From assembly GCF_032116555.1 (NCBI RefSeq), contig NZ_CP134949.1, forward strand, positions 124,001-188,000: 64,000 nt of DNA, read 5' to 3'. Shown one piece after another: positions 34,335 to 42,618 of this stretch. The number at the start of each line of letters is the position of its first letter. The first letter of the stretch is position 1. Position numbers and translations under genes: made by a program. The notes beneath the pieces are model-generated. The model did not search any database. It was not told where the DNA came from and worked only from the letters and a program-made list of their open reading frames with translations. The DNA comes from Halobaculum sp. XH14 (GTDB lineage Archaea > Halobacteriota > Halobacteria > Halobacteriales > Haloferacaceae).

Positions 34335-35138
34335 GTGCCACACGCGCGAAACGGCGACACGGAACTCTACTACGAGACCGACGGCGACGGGTACGCCGAA
34401 CCCCCGGACGACGACCGGTCCGGCACGACCGCGGTCACGTTCGTCGGCGAACTCGGCTTCGGCCCCTGGCAGTGGGGCTGGCAGCACGCCGCGCTCGCCG
34501 GCCCCTACGAGGCCGTCGTGCCGGCGACCCGCGGAACGGGCGACTCCGACGCGCCGCCGGGACCGTACTCGGTGGAGACGCTCGCGGCGGACCTCGAGGC
34601 CGTGCTCGCGGACGCCGGGGTCCGTTCGACGCACCTCGTCGGCGTCGGTCTCGGCGGGATGGTCGCGCTGACGGCCGCGCTCGGCTCCGACCGGATCCGG
34701 AAGCTGGCGCTCGTCGGCACCGCGGCGTACGGGGACGGGCTCAACCCGGAGCCGCTTCGGCCGGACCGGGACGGCCTCGCGGCGTTCGAATCCTCGCTCG
34801 ACGCCGTCTTTTCACGCGAGTTCGTCGACGCCCAGCCCGACGCCATCTCCCGGATCGCGGAGTGGCGCGCGGCTGAGGACGCCGGCCCGGAGGCGTGGCA
34901 GGCGACCCGGGCCGCGCTGGACGCGTTCGACGTCGCCGACCGCACGTACGAGGTGACGAACGAGGCGCTCGTGCTCCACGGCACCGCGGACGCCGTCTGC
35001 CCCCCGGCGAAGGGCGAGGAACTGGCCGACGGGCTCCCCCGCGGCGAGTTCGTCCCCGTCGAGGGTGCCGGCCACCTGGCGAACGTCGAGCACTCGAAGC
35101 TCGTGAACGATCGGCTGCTTGCCTTTTTCGGGGACTGA
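34335..35138 (+). CDS. Alpha/beta-hydrolase-fold protein lacking the nucleophile
   Basis: A 267-aa alpha/beta hydrolase of the proline iminopeptidase/haloperoxidase-like group by overall pattern: FVGELGFGPWQWGWQHAALA (about 33-52), a nucleophile-elbow region HLVGVGLGGMVALTAA (about 95-110), HGTADAVCPPAKGEEL (about 213-228) and GHLANVEH (about 244-251). The elbow reads G-V-G-L-G where GxSxG is expected, so the catalytic serine is glycine, while the acid Asp and the His are kept. It may be a binding protein or use other chemistry. The GTG at 34335 is taken. The stop codon is the loop of a perfect 6-bp hairpin. Confidence 0.85.
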   Translation: MPHARNGDTELYYETDGDGYAEPPDDDRSGTTAVTFVGELGFGPWQWGWQHAALAGPYEAVVPATRGTGDSDAPPGPYSVETLAADLEAVLADAGVRSTHLVGVGLGGMVALTAALGSDRIRKLALVGTAAYGDGLNPEPLRPDRDGLAAFESSLDAVFSREFVDAQPDAISRIAEWRAAEDAGPEAWQATRAALDAFDVADRTYEVTNEALVLHGTADAVCPPAKGEELADGLPRGEFVPVEGAGHLANVEHSKLVNDRLLAFFGD

Positions 35139-35144
35139 GTCCCC
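35130..35144 (+). terminator. Hairpin with the stop codon as its loop
   Basis: GGGGAC (35130-35135), loop TGA (the stop codon), GTCCCC (35139-35144), preceded by TTTTT at 35124-35128. A perfect 6-bp stem at the exact end of the gene. Confidence 0.5.
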
Positions 35145-35234
35145 CTCGATCCCGGCGGTCGGCGCGTCTTCGGAACGCCGGCGGCACCTGCCAGCGGCGC
35201 AAGGCACTTGCCGCGCGCCCGCACAGTTCCGGCA

Positions 35235-35978
35235 ATGACTCGACTGCGGTTCGCGCTGCTGAACGCGGCCCACGCGGACGCGAACACGGCCCGGAACTTC
35301 CGCCGGGAGCTCGACGCCGACCTCGCGGAGTTCGACGTGAACGCGGGACGGCTCCCCGAGCACTTCGACTGGGACGGCGTCGTCATCACCGGCTCGCGCT
35401 CGTCGGTGTACTGGGACGAGGAGTGGATCCCGCCGCTGGTCGACTGGACCGCGGAGGCGGCCGAGCGCGACGTGCCCATCCTCGGCGTCTGTTACGGCCA
35501 CCAGGTGCTCGCGGAGGCGCTCGGCGGCCGCGTCGCGGGGATGGACGGGTTCGAGATCGGCTACAACGAGATCGAACGCCGCGGGGGGGACGACCTGTTC
35601 GCGGGCATCGACGAGACGTTCTCGGCGTTCACGACCCACGGCGACGCCGTCGTCGACCTGCCGCCGGGCGCGACGCCCCTCGCGGAAAACGAGTTCGGCG
35701 TCCACGCGTTCCGGGAGGGGAACGCCTGGGGCGTCCAGTTCCACCCCGAGTACGACGAGGCGACCGCCCGCGAGGTGACGGAGGGGAAGCGCGAGCGCAT
35801 CGGCGACGAGGCGGTCGAGGCGGTGCTCTCCGACATCACGCCGGGGAACTACGAGGCCGCCTGCGAGGCGAAGACGCTGTTCGAGAACTTCACGTCGTAC
35901 GCGCGGTCGGTTCGGGACGCGGGCGAGGGGACCGACGGCGCGGAGGAAGCCGAACGCGACGCGGGCGTCGGGGCGTAG
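35235..35978 (+). CDS. Class I glutamine amidotransferase-like protein
   Basis: A 247-aa stand-alone amidotransferase domain related to GuaA-N and YfeJ-type proteins. The catalytic triad is present: Cys in GVCYGHQVLAEALGG (about 85-99) and His-Glu in WGVQFHPEYD (about 167-176). TGSRSSVYWDEEWIPPL (about 49-65) is also family-like. No synthetase partner is adjacent. It could act on gamma-glutamyl compounds, or use free glutamine to feed an unlinked synthetase. The ATG at 35235 is used; an earlier one at 35208 is less conserved. Confidence 0.87.
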   Translation: MTRLRFALLNAAHADANTARNFRRELDADLAEFDVNAGRLPEHFDWDGVVITGSRSSVYWDEEWIPPLVDWTAEAAERDVPILGVCYGHQVLAEALGGRVAGMDGFEIGYNEIERRGGDDLFAGIDETFSAFTTHGDAVVDLPPGATPLAENEFGVHAFREGNAWGVQFHPEYDEATAREVTEGKRERIGDEAVEAVLSDITPGNYEAACEAKTLFENFTSYARSVRDAGEGTDGAEEAERDAGVGA

Positions 35979-36096
35979 TCGGTCCGAGCGGCGCGACCGG
36001 CCGAGCCGCCGCCAGGCCGGGCGGATTCGGCGGGCTCGCCGTCGAACCGGCAGGTGTTGCGATTCGCTTTTCACCCAGCGTTCCCGACCCTCCCTC

Positions 36097-37260
36097 ATGC
36101 TCGATTACGTGGGTCTGGAGGCGGACCTCTCGGCCGAGGAGAAGCTCATCCGCGACACCGCCCGGGAGTTCGTCGCCGACGAGGTCCAGCCGGAGATCGC
36201 ACGACACTACGAGGACGGCACGTTCCCGACCGAGCTCATCCCCGAGATGGGCGAACTCGGCTTCTACGCGCCGAACCTGGAGGGGTACGGCTCGCCGAAC
36301 GTCTCCGAGCGAGCCTACGGCATCCTCATGCAGGAACTGGAGGCGTGCGACTCGGGGCTGCGCTCGATGGCGTCCGTGCAGGGCGCGCTCGTCATGTACC
36401 CCATCCACGCGTTCGGCAGCGAGGCCCAGAAGGAGGAGTGGCTGCCCGCGCTCGGCCGGGGCGAGGCGGTCGGCTGCTTTGGCCTGACCGAGCCCGAACA
36501 CGGCTCGAACCCCTCCGGAATGGAGACGCGCGCCGAGCGCGACGCCGACGGCTACGTGCTCAACGGCTCGAAGACGTGGATCACGAACTCCCCCATCGCC
36601 GACGTGGCGGTCGTCTGGGCGCGCGACACCTCGGCTGACGACGACCCGATCCGCGGCTTCCTCGTCGAGACGGACCGGGACGGCGTGACGACGAACGAGA
36701 TCCACGAGAAGCTCTCGATGCGCGCGTCCGTGACCGGCGAGATCGGCCTCTCGGACGTGCGCGTCCCCGAGGAGAACGTCCTCCCGAACGTCGAGGGGAT
36801 GAAGGGGCCGCTCTCGTGTCTCACGCAGGCCCGGTACGGCATCGCCTGGGGCGTCGTCGGCGCGGCTCGTGACTGCTTCGAGACGGCCCGCGAGTACCAG
36901 CTCGACCGCGACCAGTTCGGCGGCCCCATCGCCCGCTTCCAGATCCAGCAGAACAAGCTGGCCGAGATGGCGACCCAGATCACGCTGGCCCAGCTGCTCG
37001 CCTACCGGCTCGCGGACCTGAAGGAGGACGGCCGACTCCGTCCCCAGCAGGTGTCGATGGCCAAGCGGAACAACGTCCGGATGGCACGGAACCAGGCGCG
37101 GGTCGCCCGCGAGATGCTCGGCGGCAACGGCATCACGACCGACTACTCGCCGATGCGTCACATGAGCAACCTGGAGACGGTGTACACCTACGAGGGCACC
37201 CACGACATCCACTCGCTCATCCTCGGGCAGGATCTGACCGGGATTGCAGCCTTCGAGTAG
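36097..37260 (+). CDS. Acyl-CoA dehydrogenase, glutaryl-CoA dehydrogenase-like
   Basis: FAD flavoprotein of 387 aa that oxidises acyl-CoA to enoyl-CoA, handing electrons to ETF. Features: CFGLTEPEHGSNPSGMETRA (about 126-145), the flavin-binding WITNSPIADVAVVWARD, RYGIAWGVVGAA (about 247-258), MLGGNGITTDYSPMRHMSNL (about 343-362) and the catalytic Glu in YTYEGTHDIH (about 365-374). The ending LILGQDLTGIAAFE is typical of glutaryl-CoA dehydrogenases, so glutaryl-CoA is the best guess. The last codons recur 62 nt downstream. No ETF or CoA-ligase gene is adjacent. Confidence 0.9.
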   Translation: MLDYVGLEADLSAEEKLIRDTAREFVADEVQPEIARHYEDGTFPTELIPEMGELGFYAPNLEGYGSPNVSERAYGILMQELEACDSGLRSMASVQGALVMYPIHAFGSEAQKEEWLPALGRGEAVGCFGLTEPEHGSNPSGMETRAERDADGYVLNGSKTWITNSPIADVAVVWARDTSADDDPIRGFLVETDRDGVTTNEIHEKLSMRASVTGEIGLSDVRVPEENVLPNVEGMKGPLSCLTQARYGIAWGVVGAARDCFETAREYQLDRDQFGGPIARFQIQQNKLAEMATQITLAQLLAYRLADLKEDGRLRPQQVSMAKRNNVRMARNQARVAREMLGGNGITTDYSPMRHMSNLETVYTYEGTHDIHSLILGQDLTGIAAFE

Positions 37261-37322
37261 CTCCGGCAACTCGTCCCGTTGGAATCACGGTCAGTTCGAC
37301 CGGCATCGCCGCCTTCGAGTGA
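37235..37322 (+). repeat. Echo of the acyl-CoA dehydrogenase 3' end
   Basis: The gene ends ACC GGG ATT GCA GCC TTC GAG TAG (to 37260). Sixty-two nt later ACC GGC ATC GCC GCC TTC GAG TGA (to 37322) encodes the same TGIAAFE and stop, with three synonymous codon changes and a different stop codon. No start precedes it. Confidence 0.85.
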
Positions 37323-37488
37323 CGCTCCGATCCGGACCACCGACTGTTCGTCCGACTCCCGGCCCGGTCCGTCCGACGGCCGGCGACCGGTCCACCGATC
37401 GCCGGCGCGCGCCCGATCACCTGCGAACCGGCGAAAACTGCCCCGATTTCGAAACTGGCCCGTGAGGTTCGGATTCGACGGATAGGCC

Positions 37489-37542
37489 CCGGCTACTCCC
37501 GCTACGAATTCGGTAGCCGGCTCGTATCGGAACGGTATAAAA
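37489..37542 (+). promoter_or_regulatory. Inverted repeat and strong TATA box before the 96-aa gene
   Basis: CCGGCTAC (37489-37496) and GTAGCCGG (37513-37520) form a perfect 8-bp inverted repeat with 16 nt between. TATAAAA at 37536-37542 is the best TATA match in the window. The repeat could be an operator. The rest of the 386-bp gap (37261-37646) holds the gene-end echo and nothing else clear. Confidence 0.6.
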
Positions 37543-37646
37543 CGTGTAAAATCGGGGTAACAATGGGCTAAGACGGCCGGTTCTCACAAAACGACGCGAA
37601 CGGTGTTCACCCCTCAAGTGCGTCCCGGCAGAGACGGCGAGTCGAG

Positions 37647-37937
37647 ATGCCGGCTCCAGTCAGAGACGGAACGACGCTGCTCGAAGTCAGCCGGGAGGAA
37701 GCGTGGGTCGTCCACGCCGCGCTGATGGAACAGCTCAGGACCGCCGCCGCCGACCGGGACCCCGACGCCGTCGAGGTCGACGCCCTCGACCGGCTGGACG
37801 ACGCCCGCGATCGGTTCACCCTCGAGCAGGTCAGGGCGATCCGGGACGCGCTCGTCGAGTACCTCGTCGACGCGCCGCTCCGCGACCGACAGCCGGGACG
37901 ACGGGCGCTCCGCACCGCGGACTCGGCGCTGAACTGA
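37647..37937 (+). CDS. Haloarchaeal small protein, unknown
   Basis: A 96-aa acidic, mostly helical protein that I cannot assign. The centre reads VHAALMEQLRTAAADRDPDA and TLEQVRAIRDALVEYLVDAP. It has no cysteines, membrane segment or known motif. The strong TATA box ends about 105 nt before the ATG, implying an unusually long leader of about 80 nt; an earlier start in frame is not evident. The last four codons and stop are tandemly duplicated just after the gene. Confidence 0.65.
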   Translation: MPAPVRDGTTLLEVSREEAWVVHAALMEQLRTAAADRDPDAVEVDALDRLDDARDRFTLEQVRAIRDALVEYLVDAPLRDRQPGRRALRTADSALN

Positions 37938-37957
37938 CCCCGCGCTGAACTGACCCC
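37926..37957 (+). repeat. 16-bp tandem duplication spanning a stop codon
   Basis: GCGCTGAACTGACCCC occurs at 37926-37941 and again, identical and abutting, at 37942-37957. The first copy carries the end of the 96-aa gene (Ala-Leu-Asn-stop in frame). Confidence 0.9.
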
Positions 37958-38031
37958 CACGCGCGGGCAACGGCCACGTCCCCACGGTCGCCCCGCGAAA
38001 TTTTAACCCCGATGGCGCGCGACCTCGGAAT

Positions 38032-38676
38032 GTGTCTCCCCCGCTCGCCGGGCCGCTCCTCCGCGCGGTCGCCGTCGCGTGCCTCCTCGCGGGCGCGGTC
38101 GGCGTCGCCGCGGCCCACCCGATCGTCCTCGTCGAGGACCGATCGCTCGAGGTCGCCTCCGGCAAGGCGGTGGAGATTCCGCTGGTGTTCCACGACGTCG
38201 GCAGAACGAGCCTGACGGTGACCGGCGCGGACGGGTTCGAACTCGCCGCGACGGTCCTCGATTCGGACCGCGACGGCTCGGTCGCGGTCCGCTTCGACAC
38301 GGCGGCGGCGGGCGAGGGCGACGCGAGCGCCGCGCTCTCCGCGGAGGGCGGCGCGGTCCGGAACGCGACCATCGCCGGCTCCTCGGGCGACGGACTGGGG
38401 TTCGGCGAGTACAGGGTGACGGTCCAGCCCCCGAACGGCGGCCGTGACGCCGGAACGATCCGGGTCACCCCGGGGGAACGGACCGCGACGCCCGACGCGA
38501 CCGGGTTGGCCGACTCGACGGGTGCCCCCTCGCCGACGGCGACCGAACCGCCGGGAGCGTCCGGTGACCGCGAGGGGCGCTCGCTCCCCTGGCCGCCGAG
38601 CCTGCTGCTCGCGCTGTTCGGCCCCGCCGTCCCCGTCGTCGCGCTCGTCGGGGCGTCCCGGCTGGAGGCGGGGTGA
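38032..38676 (+). CDS. Secreted or surface protein with C-terminal anchor
   Basis: A 214-aa protein with an N-terminal signal sequence (hydrophobic 10-26, AAAHP cleavage region near 27-30), a strand-rich ectodomain (30-145), a Thr/Pro/Ser linker (148-185) and a C-terminal hydrophobic segment (about 188-207) ending in a short tail. The layout is that of haloarchaeal cell-surface proteins with a membrane anchor. Function is unknown. The GTG at 38032 is about 28 nt below AATTTTAA (37999-38006), so the transcript is probably leaderless. Confidence 0.75.
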   Translation: MSPPLAGPLLRAVAVACLLAGAVGVAAAHPIVLVEDRSLEVASGKAVEIPLVFHDVGRTSLTVTGADGFELAATVLDSDRDGSVAVRFDTAAAGEGDASAALSAEGGAVRNATIAGSSGDGLGFGEYRVTVQPPNGGRDAGTIRVTPGERTATPDATGLADSTGAPSPTATEPPGASGDREGRSLPWPPSLLLALFGPAVPVVALVGASRLEAG

Positions 38677-39051
<375 letters not shown>

Positions 39052-39077
39052 CTCGTCGGCGAGTTGGTGGTCGCGTG

Positions 39078-41213
39078 TCAGTCCGCGGCCGTCGGCGACG
39101 CGTCCCCCGCCGCATCGGTCGCCACCGCACCCTTCGCCGCCAGTGCCTCACAGAGCAGTTCCGCGACGTCGATCACCTCGATGTCGTCCTCGAAGTCGCC
39201 GGTCTTGCGGCCGTCCTCGTACATCGTCCCGCACATCGGGCAGGCGACGACGAACTTCTCGACGGCGGCGCCCGCGTCGGTGTCCTCGAGCGCCTCGCGG
39301 AGTCGCTCCTCGCTCGGCTTCGGGTCCTCCTCGAAGTCCATCCAGAGGCCGCCCCCGCCGCCGCCACAGCAGAACGAGTCGGCGCGGTTGCGCGGCATCT
39401 CGGAGAGTTCGACGCCCGTCGCGCGGATCAGTTCGCGGGGTGCCTCGTACACCTCGTTCATCCGGCCGAGGTGACACGGGTCGTGGTAGGTGGCGACGTA
39501 GTCGAGTTCCGTCCCGTCGAGGCCGAGCCGTCCCTGCTCGACGAGGTTCTCGACGACCTCCGTGTAGTGGAACACCGGGTCGTCGAACTCGCTCACCTCG
39601 GGGTACTCGTTCCGGAACGTGTTCATCGAGTGGGGGTCGGTCGTGACCACCTTCTCGAACGTGGACGACTCGAACGCCTCGACGTTGTCCTCGACGAGCA
39701 TCTCGAACAGGCCCTCCTCGCCGACGCGGCGCACGTCGTTGCCGTCGTGCTGCTCGTCCTCGTAGAGGATGCCGTAGGAGACGCCGGCGCGCTCGAACAG
39801 CGTGGCGAGCGAGCGGGCGACCCGCCGGTTGCGCTCGTCGTAGCTCGGATACTCGCCGACGTACCAGAGGAACTCGACGTCCTCCTCGCGGGCGTCGGGC
39901 ACCTCGAACTCGAGGTCGTCGGTCCAGTCCGGGCGCTTCCGGGCCGGGTCGCCGAAGGTGTTCCCGTTCTGGAACACGTTCATCATCGCGTCCTGGACCA
40001 TCTCGTCCATCTGGCCCGTCTCGGTCAGCCGGCGGTTCATCTGCGTGAACTCCGGGACGTGCTCGATGTCGACCGGGCAGGCGTCCATGCAGGCCATGCA
40101 GGACATGCACGACTCCATCGTCTCCGCGGCGACGACCGAGTCGCCGCCGTCGGCGACGATCTCGACCTCGTCGGTCCGGCCCGCGTCCAGGTCCTCGCGG
40201 TAGGACTTCAGGTCGAGGATGACGTCGCGGGGGTCCAGCGGCCGGCCGGAGGCCTTCGCGGGACAGACGGACGAACAGCGGCCACACTTCGTGCAGGCGT
40301 CCTGGTCGAGAATGTGCCGCCACGAGATGTCCTCGATGGAGCCGTAGCCGATCTCCTCGGGCCCCGCGTCCTCCGGCACGCCCGGCAGGCGCACGCCGGC
40401 CTTCTCGTCGCGGGTGACGACGTTGGCGAAACTGGAGAGCATGTGGAACGGCTTGGCGGCCGGGACGTACGCGATGAACGCGAACGCGAGCAGCGCGTGG
40501 CTCCACCAGGTCCAGTGGTACAGCGTCTCCGCGAAGCCGGGACGGAGGCCGAGTTCCGCGAAGGCGCCGGCCAGGAAGAAGCCGACGAACGACACCCGCT
40601 CGAAGGCGATGAACTGGACCCCCGACGCGGTAACCTCGGCGGTGCCGACGATGCGGAACGCCTCCAGCACGTAGCCGCCCGTCCCGAGCAGGAACAGCGT
40701 CCAGACGAACGCGTCGTCCTCCAGCGACGTGTGTTTCCCCCAGAGGCGGCCCTCGCGGTGGCGGTAGCGCCGCCAGATGGCCATGCCGACGCCGACGACG
40801 AACAGCAGGCCCATCGCGTCCATGACGAACGAATACGAGAGGTAGAAGTCGCCGACGAAGAACGAACTGCCGGTGACGGGCCGCCAGACGTCGATGTCGA
40901 AGCCGATGATGGCGGTGCCGATGAGCAGCGTCAGGAACCCCCAGAGGATGAACGCGTGCATCACGCCGGCGTACGGGTCGCGGTCGAACTGCCCCCGGTT
41001 CGAGAGGACGACTCCGGCGGCGTCGAGGACGCGCCCGGGGAGGTGGTCGAGGCGGTCGAACCAGTCCTCGGTGCCCTCGGCGTAGCGGGCGAACCGACGG
41101 TAGGTGCCGTAGAGGAAGAACAGGATGGCGACCGCCGCGAGGAAGTAGAAGACGGCCTTCCCGACCGGACCGACCGTCCAGAACGTCTCGCGAGTGACCT
41201 GGTCGGTTTGCAT
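39078..41213 (-). CDS. HdrD-like membrane Fe-S oxidoreductase
   Basis: A 711-aa fusion: an N-terminal nitrate-reductase-gamma-like haem-b membrane domain with five or six spans (about 14-260), two [4Fe-4S] motifs (CTKCGRCSSVCP, Cys307-317; CMSCMACMDACP, Cys369-380), and a C-terminal pair of cysteine-rich CCG domains (CHLGRMNEVY, FCCGGGGGG and ACPMC, about 590-665) as in HdrD/GlpC. Such proteins are thought to pass electrons from ETF or lactate-type dehydrogenases to menaquinone. The ATG at 41213 is 25-30 nt below GATTTAACC. An acyl-CoA dehydrogenase 2 kb away is a plausible donor route. Confidence 0.9.
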   Translation of the reverse strand: MQTDQVTRETFWTVGPVGKAVFYFLAAVAILFFLYGTYRRFARYAEGTEDWFDRLDHLPGRVLDAAGVVLSNRGQFDRDPYAGVMHAFILWGFLTLLIGTAIIGFDIDVWRPVTGSSFFVGDFYLSYSFVMDAMGLLFVVGVGMAIWRRYRHREGRLWGKHTSLEDDAFVWTLFLLGTGGYVLEAFRIVGTAEVTASGVQFIAFERVSFVGFFLAGAFAELGLRPGFAETLYHWTWWSHALLAFAFIAYVPAAKPFHMLSSFANVVTRDEKAGVRLPGVPEDAGPEEIGYGSIEDISWRHILDQDACTKCGRCSSVCPAKASGRPLDPRDVILDLKSYREDLDAGRTDEVEIVADGGDSVVAAETMESCMSCMACMDACPVDIEHVPEFTQMNRRLTETGQMDEMVQDAMMNVFQNGNTFGDPARKRPDWTDDLEFEVPDAREEDVEFLWYVGEYPSYDERNRRVARSLATLFERAGVSYGILYEDEQHDGNDVRRVGEEGLFEMLVEDNVEAFESSTFEKVVTTDPHSMNTFRNEYPEVSEFDDPVFHYTEVVENLVEQGRLGLDGTELDYVATYHDPCHLGRMNEVYEAPRELIRATGVELSEMPRNRADSFCCGGGGGGLWMDFEEDPKPSEERLREALEDTDAGAAVEKFVVACPMCGTMYEDGRKTGDFEDDIEVIDVAELLCEALAAKGAVATDAAGDASPTAAD

Positions 41214-41491
41214 ACGAACACGCCGGCGGGCGGCGTGGTTAAATCTTCTCACACGGGAGAGAACGCGCGGCGTGGGCCCGGAGACGTCAGTCCCCGTGCT
41301 GGCCGGACGCGGCGTGACGGCTCCCCCGTGTCGCCGCCTCGCAGGGGCCCGCAGGTCACGCCCGGTCGGCTTCGACGGACGACGGCCGTGGAGGCGACAG
41401 ACGTCGGAGCGCTAACCCCCGAATTTGCCGCGCTCAGGCGCGCTACCACCCCCAGTAGGCTTTTGTATCGCGGTCGCGTTCTCACCTATCC

Positions 41492-42091
41492 ATGGACGAG
41501 AAGACGGCCGAGCTCCGGGACATCTTCATCGACGCCACCGGTTCGGACACGGTGACGGAGAACCAGGAGGAGTCGCCCGGCTCGCTGGCGGACGAGTCGG
41601 CCGACGACGGGGGCCGCGTGCGGGAGCTCGTCGCAACGATGCGCGAGCGCTACGAGTTCGCGTCCGACCTCCCGGACGAGGCCATGGAGACGGTCGTCCG
41701 GCTGTACCACGACGGGGCCGACGACGCCTCCATCGCCGACGACCTCGACGTCGGCGAGGCCAAGGTGTTCGACGCCCGGATGGACCTCCACCTCGTGCGG
41801 GAGGCCGACCGCGACGCCCCGGTCGGGATGGAACTCCTCAGGTCGATGTACGTCGAGGAGTTCCCGCTGGCGGAGATCGCGGACCGGTTCGACAGCGACG
41901 AGGGGACGATCGAACACTACCTGTCGGTCGTCGAGGCCGACCTGGAGTCGACCCGGGCGAACGATCGCTTCCGGGACGAGTTCGCCGAACTGCTCTCCGA
42001 TGCGGATCTCTCGGGCGGGCTCACCGACGAGGCCCACGAGGACGGCCTTCGGGAGGCGACCGAGGACATGGAGACTGACGTTTCCTTCTGA
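41492..42091 (+). CDS. Conditioned-medium-induced protein 4 homologue
   Basis: A 199-aa acidic protein beginning MDEKTAELRDIFIDATGSDT. From memory this matches haloarchaeal proteins named conditioned medium-induced protein 4 (high-cell-density induced). Residues 50-165 look like two helix-turn-helix-type repeats (ETVVRLYHDGADDASIADDL, EEFPLAEIADRFDSDEGTIE), suggesting DNA binding. CTTTTGTAT near 41460 is about 28 nt upstream. The stop codon merges with the end of hairpin element copy 2. Confidence 0.72.
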   Translation: MDEKTAELRDIFIDATGSDTVTENQEESPGSLADESADDGGRVRELVATMRERYEFASDLPDEAMETVVRLYHDGADDASIADDLDVGEAKVFDARMDLHLVREADRDAPVGMELLRSMYVEEFPLAEIADRFDSDEGTIEHYLSVVEADLESTRANDRFRDEFAELLSDADLSGGLTDEAHEDGLREATEDMETDVSF

Positions 42092-42320
42092 AGCGACCTC
42101 TTTTGACGGGGGTCCTCCTCCTTCGGGCGGCTTCGCCGGTGGCGAAGCCGCCCTCACTCGTCGAACCCCCGCAAAACCCGTCGATGCCGTGGGATTCCGA
42201 AGGAATCCCACTGCTGACGGGAAATCTTCGATTTCCCGTAATGCCAAAATTCCGCGAGTAACGGTCAGCGCGGCTTCGCCGCGCCTCCCTCGCTCGCGGT
42301 ACGATTGCTGGTGAAACCGC
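42080..42320 (-). repeat. Multi-hairpin dispersed element, copy 2
   Basis: The fullest copy, inverted relative to copies 1 and 3. It has four perfect hairpins with 3-nt loops: 13 bp at 42125-42153 (loop GGT), 10 bp at 42189-42211 (loop GAA), 10 bp at 42217-42239 (loop TTC) and 7 bp at 42268-42284 (loop TTC). Outer arms ACGGGGGTCC (near 42107) and CCCCCGCAAAACCC bracket the first. Its TTCTGAAGC end abuts the stop of the gene at 41492-42091. Confidence 0.85.
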
Positions 42321-42384
42321 ATCCGGTCGATCGACCTCGATTACTCAGCTCACCCACGGCAAGTCGCTAGCGGCGACACCTGCG

Positions 42385-42600
42385 GTAGTCACCAGTGACC
42401 GTACCGTGAGGGAGGGAGGCCGCAGGCCGATCGAGCGAGCGGCGTTTCGGCATGAACGGGTTTGCGGGGTTCGACGAGCGAGCGAAGTCGTTCGAGAGAC
42501 GCCGGAGGCGACTCTCGTGATGACGAAACGCGCGAAGCGCCTTTCGAACCACGAGCGAGGACCCCCGCAAAAGAGGTTCAGGTGAAGGTTCAAATACCAG
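42385..42600 (+). repeat. Multi-hairpin dispersed element, copy 3
   Basis: Opposite orientation to copy 2 and separated from it by about 65 bp. Hairpins: GTCAC-CA-GTGAC at 42388-42399, GGCC-GCA-GGCC at about 42418-42428, an 11-bp stem with one mismatch and loop GGA at 42493-42517, and a 9-10-bp stem with loop GAA at 42524-42546. It ends GAGGTTCAGGTGAAGG at about 42573. The box CAAATAC for the next gene follows at once. Confidence 0.8.
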
Positions 42601-42618
42601 AGCGGGACCACACCGCCC

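Noticed and set aside
42080-42600. Insertion sequence (IS200/IS605 type) because of hairpin ends
   Set aside because: No transposase-like frame (no HUH or Y1 motif) lies between or beside the hairpin elements; at most they could be non-autonomous.
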